From Tomitella cavernea (GTDB lineage: Bacteria > Actinomycetota > Actinomycetes > Mycobacteriales > Mycobacteriaceae), in contig NZ_JAENKO010000004.1 in assembly GCF_016599145.1 (NCBI RefSeq), positions 1 through 64,000 of the forward strand: 64,000 nucleotides of DNA, read 5' to 3'. The first letter of the stretch is position 1, and every line of letters starts with the position of its first letter. The position numbers and the translations under genes are program-made. Under the pieces are notes generated by a model. That model ran no database searches. It was not told the DNA's origin and saw only the letters and a list, made by a program, of their open reading frames with translations. This document shows positions 45,324 to 54,022 of the stretch, one piece after another.

Positions 45324-46505
45324 TCACTCCGATGGCGCTGTGAATGGCCCGTCGGCACCGAAGACATGCGCGGAGAACCGCTCGGCCATCAGCGCGTGCG
45401 CCTCGGGACCCGGGTGCAGGTTGTCGGCCAGCGGGTGCCGCGCTTCGTCCGCCGCGCCGAACAGCGTCAACCCGTCAAGATAGTGCAGGTGCGGATCGGT
45501 CTTCGCCCGCTGCTCGACGATCCATCGGGTCTCCTCGCGGATGGTGCGCAATGTGAGCTTGCCGGCGCGCGCCTCGGCCGGATCGCCCGTGGCCCGATAC
45601 CGCATGCCCCCGTCGCCGAAGTCCATCGCCGCGGGCCCGGGGGTGTCCTCGTGCATGGCGCAGTGCGGTGACGAGACGAGCAGCAGCGGCGTGTCCGGGT
45701 GCCCCTCGCGGATGGTGTCGAGGAACCCGTGCAGCAGCGGGGTGAACGCGCGCATCCGCATCACATCGGCGTTGACGAGGTTGATGCCCACCTCGAGGCT
45801 GATCAGATCGGCCGGCCGGTCCCGCATCACGCGCGCCACGAACGGGTCCAGCATCGCGCTGCCGCTGAAACCGAGGTTGGTCACGTCCAGCCCCGCCTCG
45901 AGCGCCACGCGCGCGATCCAGGTGCCGGTGGGGTTCGCCGCGTTCGAGCCCTGGCTGATCGAGCTGCCGTAGTGCAGCCACCGGCGGCCCCGCGGACCGG
46001 CCAGGGGCGCCACCGGCTCGTCGGTGCGCAGCTCGCCGAGCTCGACCCGCTCGTAGTGCGGCAGCCAGATCTCGACGTCGTGCTCTCCCGCGGGCAGCCC
46101 GTCGACGCGGACGGTCTGCGTGGGCCCTGGCTCCGACTCCACCGCCCCGGTGGCGGCGTCGATGAGCACCGCGGTGCCGCCCTCTGCCTCCACCTGCGCC
46201 ATCAGCTCTCCGCCGACCAGCAGGTCGAACCGCCCGGGGGGTCGCGGCGCCACGCCCCGGAAGGCCATGTGGGTGCGGTGGGCGGTGAGCTCGATCCTGG
46301 TCGCCGTGGTGCGGAACGCCAGGCGCACCCCGGCCGGCTGCGCCTGGGCGGAGAGCAGCTGCGGGTCTGCGCGCCGGCGCGCCCACGCCGGCAGCCGGCA
46401 CGCGACCACGCCGCGCTCACCCCGCTCGACGTCCAGTGCGCCGTGCAGCAGGTCGGCCGTGACGGGCGTGCGGTGCATCGGTGTCGACGAATCCATTTCG
46501 CCCAT
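45324..46505 (-). CDS. SGNH/GDSL-type esterase with N-terminal beta domain
   Basis: A 393-aa hydrolase. The first 160 residues look like a beta-sandwich of the kind found in CE2/SGNH esterases. The catalytic part has block I YGSSISQGS (nucleophile about Ser182), block II NLGFSGSAML, block III EVGINLVN and block V DNLHPG with the Asp-His pair. It likely removes acyl groups from a sugar or small ester. ATG 46505 is preferred. The longer frame enters the GC-patterned upstream region. That region carries a phased array of CAAT/GCGCG motifs, suggesting specific regulation. Confidence 0.82.
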   Translation of the reverse strand: MGEMDSSTPMHRTPVTADLLHGALDVERGERGVVACRLPAWARRRADPQLLSAQAQPAGVRLAFRTTATRIELTAHRTHMAFRGVAPRPPGRFDLLVGGELMAQVEAEGGTAVLIDAATGAVESEPGPTQTVRVDGLPAGEHDVEIWLPHYERVELGELRTDEPVAPLAGPRGRRWLHYGSSISQGSNAANPTGTWIARVALEAGLDVTNLGFSGSAMLDPFVARVMRDRPADLISLEVGINLVNADVMRMRAFTPLLHGFLDTIREGHPDTPLLLVSSPHCAMHEDTPGPAAMDFGDGGMRYRATGDPAEARAGKLTLRTIREETRWIVEQRAKTDPHLHYLDGLTLFGAADEARHPLADNLHPGPEAHALMAERFSAHVFGADGPFTAPSE

Positions 46506-46580
46506 GCTAACCGCAGGGCCGATGTCGACCGGCACGGTTCGCTCGCTCGCTTCCCATCCAGTTCACGTGCCCGCGCCGCG

Positions 46581-46697
46581 CGGGCAATCTCGCGCCGCGC
46601 GCGCATTGCCGCGACACGCCGGGACAATGCGCGCGCCGGTCGACAATACGCGCGCAGGCGGATTTTGGGCGCGCGGTGCGGGAACAGCGCGCGGCGC
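46581..46697. promoter_or_regulatory. phased array of CAAT/GCGCG motifs upstream of the SGNH gene
   Basis: CAAT next to a GCGCG block occurs at 46585, 46605 (opposite strand), 46625 and 46644, that is every 19-20 bp. Two GCGCG blocks without CAAT continue at about 46667 and 46687. The pair at 46597-46608 / 46625-46636 is a perfect 12-bp inverted repeat, and 46623-46636 / 46642-46655 is a 14-bp direct repeat with one mismatch. No gene lies here. Confidence 0.55.
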
Positions 46698-46725
46698 GGG
46701 AGATGCCCCTCAGATCCACGGCTGG

Positions 46726-47604
46726 CTAGCCGCGCTCTTCCGCCACCGCCTCCCGCACCGCCGGCGCCACATCGTATGCAAAGGCGCGCACCGTGTCCGG
46801 GTCGTCCACGGCCAGGATGAACGTGCCGATCCCGTACTGCAGCGCCAGATCCGCCAGCTGCTCGACCCACTGCACCGGGCGCCCCTGCAGCAGTCCGCCG
46901 CCATCGCCGAAGCTCCCTCCGATGTTGTAGATCCGCCGCACCTGCCCCGGCCGGCGCCCCGCGTCGGTCGCCGCCGCATCGAGCGTCGCGGACAAGGGCC
47001 CCAGCCGCGACGGGTCGGCGTATCCCATGCTCGGCACCCATGCGTCGGCCAGCGCCCCGGTCACGCGCAGCATCCGCGGGCCGTAGGCGCCGACCCAGAT
47101 CGGAATGTCATGCGCGGGTGCGGGCCCGGCCTTGAGCCCCCGCACCGGGTAGTACTCGCCGTCGCGGAAGACAGTGCCGCCCGCCCAGAAGTCCCGCATG
47201 ACGCCGATCGCCTCGATCAGCGCGTCCACGGCCTGCCCCGGTGTGCGCCGCTGCCCGCCGGCCGCCTCGATCGCGTCCCGGAACGCGCCCGACCCCATGC
47301 CCAGCTCGACACGGCCGGACGTGACCCGGTCCAACGTGGCGGCCGCCTTGGCCAGCATCACCGGCGGCCGCAGCGGCAGGCTCGCCACGTTCGTCGCCAG
47401 CTTGATGGTGCTGGTGCGGGCGCCGAGCACCGACAGGAGGGTCCACGTGTCCAGGTGCCGTCGCTGATACGGATGATCCTGGATCGACGCCACGTCCAGG
47501 CCCAGCGCCTCGGCCAGCGCGACGAGCGCGAGGACGTCGTCGAGCCTGTCCGCGTCCGGGGTGGGAAACACCCCGAACTCCAGCGAGTGACCGTGATCCG
47601 GCAT
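46726..47604 (-). CDS. LLM-class (F420-dependent type) oxidoreductase
   Basis: A 292-aa luciferase-like monooxygenase-fold protein. Seen: FGVFPTPDADRLDDVLALVALAE-type start, IQDHPYQRRHLDTWTLLS, TNVASLPLRPPVMLAKAAATLD and RVELGMGSG, typical of F420-dependent actinobacterial members. ATG 47604 is chosen. Longer frame upstream is in sequence without family character. Reaction unknown. Many relatives use F420 to reduce or oxidise small organic molecules. It is not tightly linked to neighbours. Confidence 0.87.
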   Translation of the reverse strand: MPDHGHSLEFGVFPTPDADRLDDVLALVALAEALGLDVASIQDHPYQRRHLDTWTLLSVLGARTSTIKLATNVASLPLRPPVMLAKAAATLDRVTSGRVELGMGSGAFRDAIEAAGGQRRTPGQAVDALIEAIGVMRDFWAGGTVFRDGEYYPVRGLKAGPAPAHDIPIWVGAYGPRMLRVTGALADAWVPSMGYADPSRLGPLSATLDAAATDAGRRPGQVRRIYNIGGSFGDGGGLLQGRPVQWVEQLADLALQYGIGTFILAVDDPDTVRAFAYDVAPAVREAVAEERG

Positions 47605-47684
47605 GCCGGCGAGTCTATTGACCGGCCACCGCGCCGGGGCGCATTCGCCAGGTTCCACCAGCCCGAATGACCCCGCCGCACGCT

Positions 47685-48335
47685 TCACCGAGGCGGCGCC
47701 GCGAGGTAGAACAGTCCCATCGCGACGCACACCGCCAACGTCAGATACGGCGTCACCAGGCCCAGCCCCCCGGCCACCAGATATGCGGGCGGCGCGGCCG
47801 CGGCACGCCGCAAGATGGTGCGCCGCTCGGCACCCGTCAGCGGCTCGCGCAACAGGCGGCGGCGCTGCGCCAGAATCTGGAATTGCAGTGCCAGGAACAC
47901 CGCCGACGTCACGAGGAACGATCCGGCGTAGACGACTGCCGCCAGGCGCCCGCCGTCCTCCTCGACGAGGTAGCTCGACAGCAGCGCGGTCGTGAACGGC
48001 AGCACCACGATGCACAGCAGGAGCAGCAGGTTCAGCACCAGCACCGAATGATCCACGTCCCGCAGCCGCCGCAGCATCGTGTGATGGTTGATCCACAGGA
48101 TGCCGATCGCCACGAAGGAGATGACGTAGGCCAGGTAGTTCGGCCACAGTGCGGCCAGCCGGTGCCCCAATCCACCCGCGCCACCGGGTTCCGGCACGCG
48201 CAGATCCAGCACCAGCAGCGTGATGGCGACCGCCATGACACCGTCGGAGAACGCCTCGACCCGCCCCTTGCCGAAAGATCCCGCCCGCTCCGCGCGTCCG
48301 GGCCGCGCCGATGTGCCGGAGATGTCGCCGCTCAT
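47685..48335 (-). CDS. TMEM175-type potassium channel-like membrane protein
   Basis: A 216-aa integral membrane protein with the family signature RVEAFSDGVMAVAITLLVL at about 25-43 (FSDG at 29-32) and five or six further hydrophobic segments. Bacterial TMEM175 proteins form leak-like K+ channels as tetramers, the Ile/Leu of the first helix lining the pore. Length fits bacterial members. ATG 48335 gives a short polar N terminus before the first helix. It is 80 bp upstream of the LLM gene with no clear functional link. Confidence 0.85.
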   Translation of the reverse strand: MSGDISGTSARPGRAERAGSFGKGRVEAFSDGVMAVAITLLVLDLRVPEPGGAGGLGHRLAALWPNYLAYVISFVAIGILWINHHTMLRRLRDVDHSVLVLNLLLLLCIVVLPFTTALLSSYLVEEDGGRLAAVVYAGSFLVTSAVFLALQFQILAQRRRLLREPLTGAERRTILRRAAAAPPAYLVAGGLGLVTPYLTLAVCVAMGLFYLAAPPR

Positions 48336-48382
48336 ACTCCGCCTGCCTGGTCCGAGAGCCGGAATCCCATGCCGACTCGGGT

Positions 48383-49525
48383 TCAGTAGTTCACCCACTC
48401 GGTTCCGAACCACCGCCGTGCGCGGTGGGCACCGAACTCCGCTTTGTCGGCTCGCAGCGCCTGGGAGGGCGCGTCGAACTTCCCCACCGGTGGGTGGCCA
48501 CTGCGGAACGTCACCTCGACCCGGGCCACTCGGTCCGCACCGAACTCCGTGTAGCACACTCCCGTGCCGTCATAGGTCGCACGCGCCGCAACTCCGCGGT
48601 GTCGCGCCACCAAACGATCGGCGACGACGCCGGCCTGCCGCTCGGAGAACACCCCCGCCTTGGGAGTGCCGACACTCGTCACATCCCCGACGGCGTAGAC
48701 GTCGGGGAACGTCGTTTCGAGTGTCAGCGGGTCGACGGGAATCCAGCCGTCCACGCACATCCCGGACTCGGCCACCACCGCCGGGGCCCGGTGCACGGGC
48801 ACGCCGAGGAACAGGTCGAAGGGCAGTTCGTTGCCGTCGGCGAACACCGCGACCCTGCGCTCCACGTCGAGACATTGCACGATGGAGTCGGGGCACCAAG
48901 TGATCCCTCGCTTGGCGAACGCTGCCAGCAGCGCCTCCGACGCGGCCGGCGACGGCGGGATGGGGCTGCCGAGTGGCATGACCAGCGAGATCTCGCTGGC
49001 CTCGCGCAGGCCTCGCTCCACGAGGAAGTCGTGCAGCATCAGCGCGGTCTCGCTCGGCGCGGGCGGGCATTTGAACGGCGTCGACGTGACCCCGACGATG
49101 ACCCGGCCGCCGCGGAACGAGTCCAGCACGTCGCGCACCGCGAACGCGCCGGCCGGCGTGTAGTAGTCGTACCCGGTCTCCATCAGTCCCGGCGTCGCCG
49201 CAGGGTCGAGGTCGGCACCCAGCGCCACCACCAGCGCGTCCGCCTCGAAACCGCCGTCGTCGGTCTCCACGTGTCGGCGGCCGGGGTCGATCGAACGGAT
49301 CACGGACTGGACGAATCGGACCCCGGGCTTGACGATGTCGGCGTAGGAATGCCGCACCGCCCCCGCGGTGGTCCGCCCGAACATCACGTCGAGCTTGGAA
49401 AAGCCCATGACGAACCCGTCGGCCTTGTCGATCAACACGACGTCCGCGTCGTCGCCGAGCTCCTCGGACAGTCGTGACGTCAGCTCCAGCCCGCCGAATC
49501 CCGCGCCCAGCACCACCACCCGCAT
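48383..49525 (-). CDS. sulfide:quinone-reductase-like FAD oxidoreductase
   Basis: A 380-aa flavoprotein. Seen: VVVLGAGFGGLEL at 3-15, GADLDP, FKCPPAPSETA with Cys153, and the second dinucleotide region VYAVGDVTSVGTPKAGVFSERQA. The KCPPxP motif is the one shared by sulfide:quinone reductases and flavocytochrome c sulfide dehydrogenases, where the Cys takes part in sulfide oxidation. A second Cys (QCLD or GVCYTEFG) could complete the disulfide, but spacing differs from textbook enzymes. Start ATG 49525. It could be a generic NDH-2-like quinone reductase instead. Confidence 0.78.
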   Translation of the reverse strand: MRVVVLGAGFGGLELTSRLSEELGDDADVVLIDKADGFVMGFSKLDVMFGRTTAGAVRHSYADIVKPGVRFVQSVIRSIDPGRRHVETDDGGFEADALVVALGADLDPAATPGLMETGYDYYTPAGAFAVRDVLDSFRGGRVIVGVTSTPFKCPPAPSETALMLHDFLVERGLREASEISLVMPLGSPIPPSPAASEALLAAFAKRGITWCPDSIVQCLDVERRVAVFADGNELPFDLFLGVPVHRAPAVVAESGMCVDGWIPVDPLTLETTFPDVYAVGDVTSVGTPKAGVFSERQAGVVADRLVARHRGVAARATYDGTGVCYTEFGADRVARVEVTFRSGHPPVGKFDAPSQALRADKAEFGAHRARRWFGTEWVNY

Positions 49526-49572
49526 CGCGGTCCTCCTCCGTACGGGCCGGGGCGCCCCGGCCGCCTGGTCCG

Positions 49573-50970
49573 TCAGTTGCCGAAATTCACGATCGCGCCG
49601 TTCAGCGGCAACTCGCCGGTGCGCGGCGCCGGATCGTCCAAGTGGTGGGCGAAGAACGCGCCGCTGAGATAGTCGTCGGCCGCGAGAATCGCCGCGGGCT
49701 CGACGTAGCCGGCGTAGTCGAACGCGTCGAGCACGTAGGGCACCCCGTCGCTGCCGTCCAGGTTGGGCCCGTCCATCAGCTGGAAGTGCAGGTGCGGGGC
49801 GTTCGAATTGCCGGTGTTGCCGAGCAGGCCGATCACCTGCCCCTTGGCCACCTTGTCGCCCGGCTTCACCGTCAGCGGCCCCTCCTGCAGATGCGCATAC
49901 ATGGCCCACGTGCCGCCCCCGAGGTCCTGGATGACGTGATTGCCGTCCACGTTCTCGACGGTGAGTTTCGCGGCCAGCTCCGGTACCGTCGCGGGCAGAA
50001 TGCCGGGCGCGTTGGCCTGCACGTCGTCGAGCACCGAGGTGACGGTGCCGTCGGCCACCGCGTGCACCTCCTGCCCGTAGTCCTGGTAGCTCTCGTTCCT
50101 GGTCTTGTCGCCGACGTAGAAGCGGCCATGATCGTCGGTCCGCATCCAATCGATGGCGAACCGCTGGCTGCCCCTGAGCCCGCCGTCGAACGGCATCAGC
50201 GAATCCACGTGCGGGAAGCCGACCCCGCAGCAGCCGTTCTGCGCGACCCAGTCGTTCCCCCGTACCGGCGGCGAGATCACGCGCGCCGTGCGTGCCGACA
50301 CGTCCTTGGGGGCGACCGTGTAGCTGACTGGGGCCGGCGCCGCGGAAGCCGGGTTCGCCGAGGCGAGGGCGGTGATCCGGTGCAGCACCCGCTTCGGCAC
50401 GTCCGCCACGTCGTCCGCGGTGAAGTCGACCAGCAGCGACCGGGATTCGCCTGTCGGGATGACGGCGTCCTTCGCCGGGGCGGAGGGAAGCAGGCGTAGC
50501 CGGTTGCAGTCGCCGTAGCCGCACGACGGATCGACGAGAGCGGTGCCCGAGAATGACGCGAGCGCGCGCTTCGTGTCCGCCGCATCGACGATGTCGACCT
50601 TCTGCAAGGTGGCCGACGCCGGCCCCGCGTTGGTGAGCTGCAGCGCGTAAGCCACGTGCGCCTTCCCGTCGCTGCCCATGAACGGGAACGTGGGCGAACC
50701 GAGGTTCTGCACGGTCAGAGCGGTGTATCCGGCGGATGTCCGGGCCGGCGACTCCTCCGACACCGGCGCCGCATCACCGCCTGACGCGGCGCCGGCAGAC
50801 TGCACGGCACTATCCGCCTTTCCAGCACCGTCCGCAGCGTCCCCGCCGCTGGAACAACCCGCCGCGACCAGCAGCGTCAGGGCGAGTGCCGCAAGGATCA
50901 CGGACCGCGGACGGCATAGTCGCACTCTCGCCGCGGGCCATCTCGTCGCAGGCTTCGGGGTCCAGCTCAT
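49573..50970 (-). CDS. M23-fold (LytM) lipoprotein
   Basis: A 465-aa lipoprotein. Seen: signal with lipobox LLVAAGC at Cys39, a Gly/Ala/Ser linker, a beta-rich domain, then an M23/LytM domain with QRFAIDWMR and NAPHLHFQLMDG. The HLH metal pair is present, but the first metal His of the usual HxxxD is replaced by Arg (QRFAID). It may therefore be inactive or a regulator of other peptidoglycan hydrolases, although some M23 families carry this variant. ATG 50970 is chosen, since longer frame runs through the divergent promoter region. It is divergent from the propeller protein gene at 51128. Confidence 0.85.
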   Translation of the reverse strand: MSWTPKPATRWPAARVRLCRPRSVILAALALTLLVAAGCSSGGDAADGAGKADSAVQSAGAASGGDAAPVSEESPARTSAGYTALTVQNLGSPTFPFMGSDGKAHVAYALQLTNAGPASATLQKVDIVDAADTKRALASFSGTALVDPSCGYGDCNRLRLLPSAPAKDAVIPTGESRSLLVDFTADDVADVPKRVLHRITALASANPASAAPAPVSYTVAPKDVSARTARVISPPVRGNDWVAQNGCCGVGFPHVDSLMPFDGGLRGSQRFAIDWMRTDDHGRFYVGDKTRNESYQDYGQEVHAVADGTVTSVLDDVQANAPGILPATVPELAAKLTVENVDGNHVIQDLGGGTWAMYAHLQEGPLTVKPGDKVAKGQVIGLLGNTGNSNAPHLHFQLMDGPNLDGSDGVPYVLDAFDYAGYVEPAAILAADDYLSGAFFAHHLDDPAPRTGELPLNGAIVNFGN

Positions 50971-51127
50971 GCCACCGAGCGTGCGCGCTCGCGCACGTAT
51001 TCGGAATAGACCCAGGTCGCGCTTCTGCCGCCGATCCGGGTATTCGCGAACTGGAGACGTAGGCCCATGGCCGCACCGTGCCCGGGGGACGACTGTGGAA
51101 TGGCAGTCCCGGGTGGAAGGAGAGCGC

Positions 51128-52177
51128 ATGGCCCCGGAAATCGGCTCGATCGACGTCTACCGCGATCCCGAGAACCTGATCGAATCACCCTGCGGGATCA
51201 TCGCTGCGGGTGACGACGTGTGGTTCACGAGCATCGCCAACGACCGTGTGGGACGTGTGCGCCCGCCCGACGACACCCGCTTTCCCGCCCACGCAGCCGC
51301 CGCCATCGGGGCCTCCACCATCGGGACGTCATCCCCGATCGAAACCTTCGCCGACCCACACGGCCGGATGCGGCTGCCGGCCAACCTGTTCCCCGACGCG
51401 TACGGCCGCATCTGGATCACCTGCCTGGGCTCGGACAGCCTGGCCGGCATCGACCCGCACGCCGCCGATCCCGCGTTCACCATCACCGCGGTTCGCCACC
51501 CGGACCTGCGCGGCCCGGTCGCGATCAAGTCGGCCGCCACCGGACTGCTCTGGTTCAGCCTGCGCGGGGCCGACGCGATCGGGTCGCTGGACCCGCGCGC
51601 GGCCGACCCTGCCACCACGGTGGCGATCGTGCGATCCGGACTCATCGCCGACCCGTCCGCGCTGTTCATCGACGCCCGCGGCCTGGTGTGGTGGGTCAAC
51701 GCGGCGACCGCCACCGTCGGCCGGCTCGACCCGTCGTCCCACCACCCGGCCGCCACCGTCGCCCGGTTCGGTCCGTGGCCGAGGTACGGCGCGCCGCGGG
51801 CGTGGGCTCCGGGCCCTGCCGGCGGGCTGTGGGTGACCACCCAGAACGAACCTGGCCTTTTGCGGATCGCGCCGCCCGCGTACGGCGCGGCCCCCGGCAT
51901 ACTGGCGGTCACCTGGTATACCGACCCACTGCTGCACTCACCGGACGGAGTGTGGACGGCACCGGACGGGACGGTCTGGCTGGCGGACTCGGCCGGTGAC
52001 ACGCTCGTCCGCTTCCACCCGGATGCGGGCAGCTGGGAGCGGTTCACCGCACCGGGCGTTGAAGGACCGTTCGACATCAAACCCGGCCCCGACCCGGCCT
52101 ACCTGTGGTTCACGAACAAGCGCGGCGGTTCCATCGGCAGGATTCGCGTGGTGAGGGGTGACGACGGTGCGCCATGA
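51128..52177 (+). CDS. Vgb/SMP-30-like beta-propeller protein
   Basis: A 349-aa protein made of repeated blades with the pattern G-x-(V/L)W(F/V)(T/S)...(D/N)...(V/I)GR(V/L/I)(D/R)P, as in virginiamycin B lyase (streptogramin lyase) and related propellers. Six or seven blades can be counted, e.g. DDVWFTSIANDRVGRV, GRIWITCLGSDSLAGI and YLWFTNKRGGSIGRI. GGAAGGAG precedes ATG 51128. Most such proteins are not antibiotic lyases. No catalytic claim is made. No signal peptide is seen. Its stop codon lies in a perfect hairpin. Confidence 0.78.
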   Translation: MAPEIGSIDVYRDPENLIESPCGIIAAGDDVWFTSIANDRVGRVRPPDDTRFPAHAAAAIGASTIGTSSPIETFADPHGRMRLPANLFPDAYGRIWITCLGSDSLAGIDPHAADPAFTITAVRHPDLRGPVAIKSAATGLLWFSLRGADAIGSLDPRAADPATTVAIVRSGLIADPSALFIDARGLVWWVNAATATVGRLDPSSHHPAATVARFGPWPRYGAPRAWAPGPAGGLWVTTQNEPGLLRIAPPAYGAAPGILAVTWYTDPLLHSPDGVWTAPDGTVWLADSAGDTLVRFHPDAGSWERFTAPGVEGPFDIKPGPDPAYLWFTNKRGGSIGRIRVVRGDDGAP

Positions 52178-52200
52178 TCACACAAGCACCTGATCATGGC
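52171..52200 (+). terminator. perfect 10-bp hairpin overlapping a stop codon
   Basis: GCCATGATCA (52171-52180) and TGATCATGGC (52191-52200) form a perfect 10-bp stem with a 10-base loop. The stop codon of the propeller gene lies in the left arm. It is unusually A+T-balanced for this genome and has no T-run, so it may be an attenuator or protein site rather than a plain terminator. Confidence 0.5.
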
Positions 52201-52285
52201 GGTTGGTGGTCCCGACAAGAAGTGGGCAATGCCGTGACCAGGCATCCCAGGCGTTCTACGCTGGTCGCATGACAGAGCACGGCAG

Positions 52286-54022
52286 ATGAGCGGACCGGGG
52301 GGCGCCCGACTGCGCTCGCTGGACCGGGCCCTCCTCCTGGCCGCCGGCAGCGTGGTCGCCCTGGGCTGCCTGCAGCTCGGCCTCTCGCTGCCCGGATCGG
52401 GTGACCTGTGGTGGGCGCACCTGGTTCTCGTGTTCACATTCTGGGTCTACGCCGCCGCCGGACTGCTGGCCTGGCATCGCCGCCCCGGCAACAGCATGGG
52501 CATGCTCGTCACGTTCGGCGGTGCCGCCGTGCTGGCGGGCAGCCTCGGCAACACGTCGGTGCCGGCCCTGATCGCCGTCGGCGCCATCACCGCCACGGTG
52601 GTGCTGGCCGTGACCGTGCACCTGCTGCTCGCCTTCCCGTCCGGCAAGGTGCACGGCCGCACGGCGCGCATCGTGGCCACTGCGGGCTACGGGGTGGCCC
52701 TGATACTGCAGGCGCCGCAGTACCTGTTCGACCCCGACGCGGCTTCCCTGCTGTTCGTCGCCGACCGGCCGGGACTGCTCGACGCGGGGGCGTGGGTGCA
52801 GCGGACGGCGGGCGGCCTGGTCGTCGTGGCGGCGGCGCTCATCCTCGCGCGCCGCATCGTGCATGCCCGCGCCGGGCGCCGACGCGTCCTGCTCCCGCTG
52901 TTCGCGTACGGGATGCTCGCGCTGCTGTCGGTGCCGCTGCGGCCGACAGTGCTCGAACCCGCGCTCGGCGGGATCACCGCCGCCGTCGTCCAGTTCGTGA
53001 TCATCGCGGGTGTGCCGGTGGCGTTCGTGCTCGCCATGCTGCGCGGCGGGTTCGCGCGCGAGGGCGAATTGGAGGAGCTGGCCGTGCGGCTCGGCGACGC
53101 CGGGGGCGCGCACGGCCGGATCCCCCTCCTCCTCGGCCAGGTGCTCGGCGACGCCTCGATAGACGTCCTGTTCTGGATGCCCGAGCAATCGGCCTGGGTC
53201 GACTCCGCGGGTGCCCCGGCCGTCCTGCCGCTGCCGCAGGACAGGGCCGGCGTCGAGGTGACCATCGGCGGAGAGCGGATCGGGGCGATCCTGTACGACG
53301 ACGACCTGATCGCCGACCCGGAGACCGTGCAGGCCGCCGGCCGGGTGATGGCGCTGGCCATCGAGCGCGAACGCCTTTTGGCCCGGCTCCTGGCACAACG
53401 CGGCGCGCTGATCGCCTCACGTGCGCGCATCGTCACGGCCGCGGACCGCGAGCGCCGCCGCATCGCCCGCGATCTGCACGACGGCATGCAGGTCAGCCTG
53501 GTGCTCCTCGCTCTCGAAGCCCAGCGTGTCGCGTCCGCCGCCCCCGACGGGGCCGTGCGATGCCGGGTGCTGACGCTGCGCCACGGCATCGACGAGACGG
53601 CCGCCGAGCTGCGCACGTTCGTACACCGGCTGATGCCGCCGGCCCTGATCGAACGCGGGCTGTGCGCGGCGGCCGAGGACCTGGTGGACCGGATGCCGCT
53701 GCCGACGGTGCTGCACGCCGAGCCGACCGGTGGACCTCTGCCGCCAGGCGTCGAGAGCACCGCATACTTCCTCATCGCGGAGGGGCTGGCCAACGCCCTC
53801 AAGCATGCCCGGGCCGCACGGATGTCGGTGCGGATCGGCCGCGAAGCCGACCTGCTCACCGTCGAGGTGCACGACGACGGGATCGGCGGCGCCGCGATGC
53901 ACGGCGGCCGCGGGCTGCGCGGCCTCGCCGACAGGGTCCACGCGCTCGGCGGGGAGCTCCGCGTGGACAGCGCCACCTCGTGCGGCACGCACCTGCGGGC
54001 GGAACTGCCATGCGCGTCGTGA
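52286..54022 (+). CDS. NarL-family sensor histidine kinase
   Basis: A 578-aa membrane sensor. Seen: six to eight predicted membrane helices in the first 250 residues with little extracellular loop, a GAF-like linker (about 265-370), the HisKA_3 dimerisation motif RERRRIARDLHDGMQ with phospho-acceptor His398, and an HATPase domain (IAEGLANALKHARA N-box, DDGIGG G1, GRGLRGLADRV G2). It overlaps the response-regulator start by 13 bases. Signal unknown. The integral membrane design suggests sensing of the membrane or of a lipophilic molecule. Confidence 0.9.
   Translation: MSGPGGARLRSLDRALLLAAGSVVALGCLQLGLSLPGSGDLWWAHLVLVFTFWVYAAAGLLAWHRRPGNSMGMLVTFGGAAVLAGSLGNTSVPALIAVGAITATVVLAVTVHLLLAFPSGKVHGRTARIVATAGYGVALILQAPQYLFDPDAASLLFVADRPGLLDAGAWVQRTAGGLVVVAAALILARRIVHARAGRRRVLLPLFAYGMLALLSVPLRPTVLEPALGGITAAVVQFVIIAGVPVAFVLAMLRGGFAREGELEELAVRLGDAGGAHGRIPLLLGQVLGDASIDVLFWMPEQSAWVDSAGAPAVLPLPQDRAGVEVTIGGERIGAILYDDDLIADPETVQAAGRVMALAIERERLLARLLAQRGALIASRARIVTAADRERRRIARDLHDGMQVSLVLLALEAQRVASAAPDGAVRCRVLTLRHGIDETAAELRTFVHRLMPPALIERGLCAAAEDLVDRMPLPTVLHAEPTGGPLPPGVESTAYFLIAEGLANALKHARAARMSVRIGREADLLTVEVHDDGIGGAAMHGGRGLRGLADRVHALGGELRVDSATSCGTHLRAELPCAS

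Noticed and set aside
51128-52177. Streptogramin B lyase (antibiotic resistance) for the propeller protein
   Set aside because: Only the general blade pattern matches; most proteins of this fold are not lyases, and no catalytic residues could be identified with confidence.
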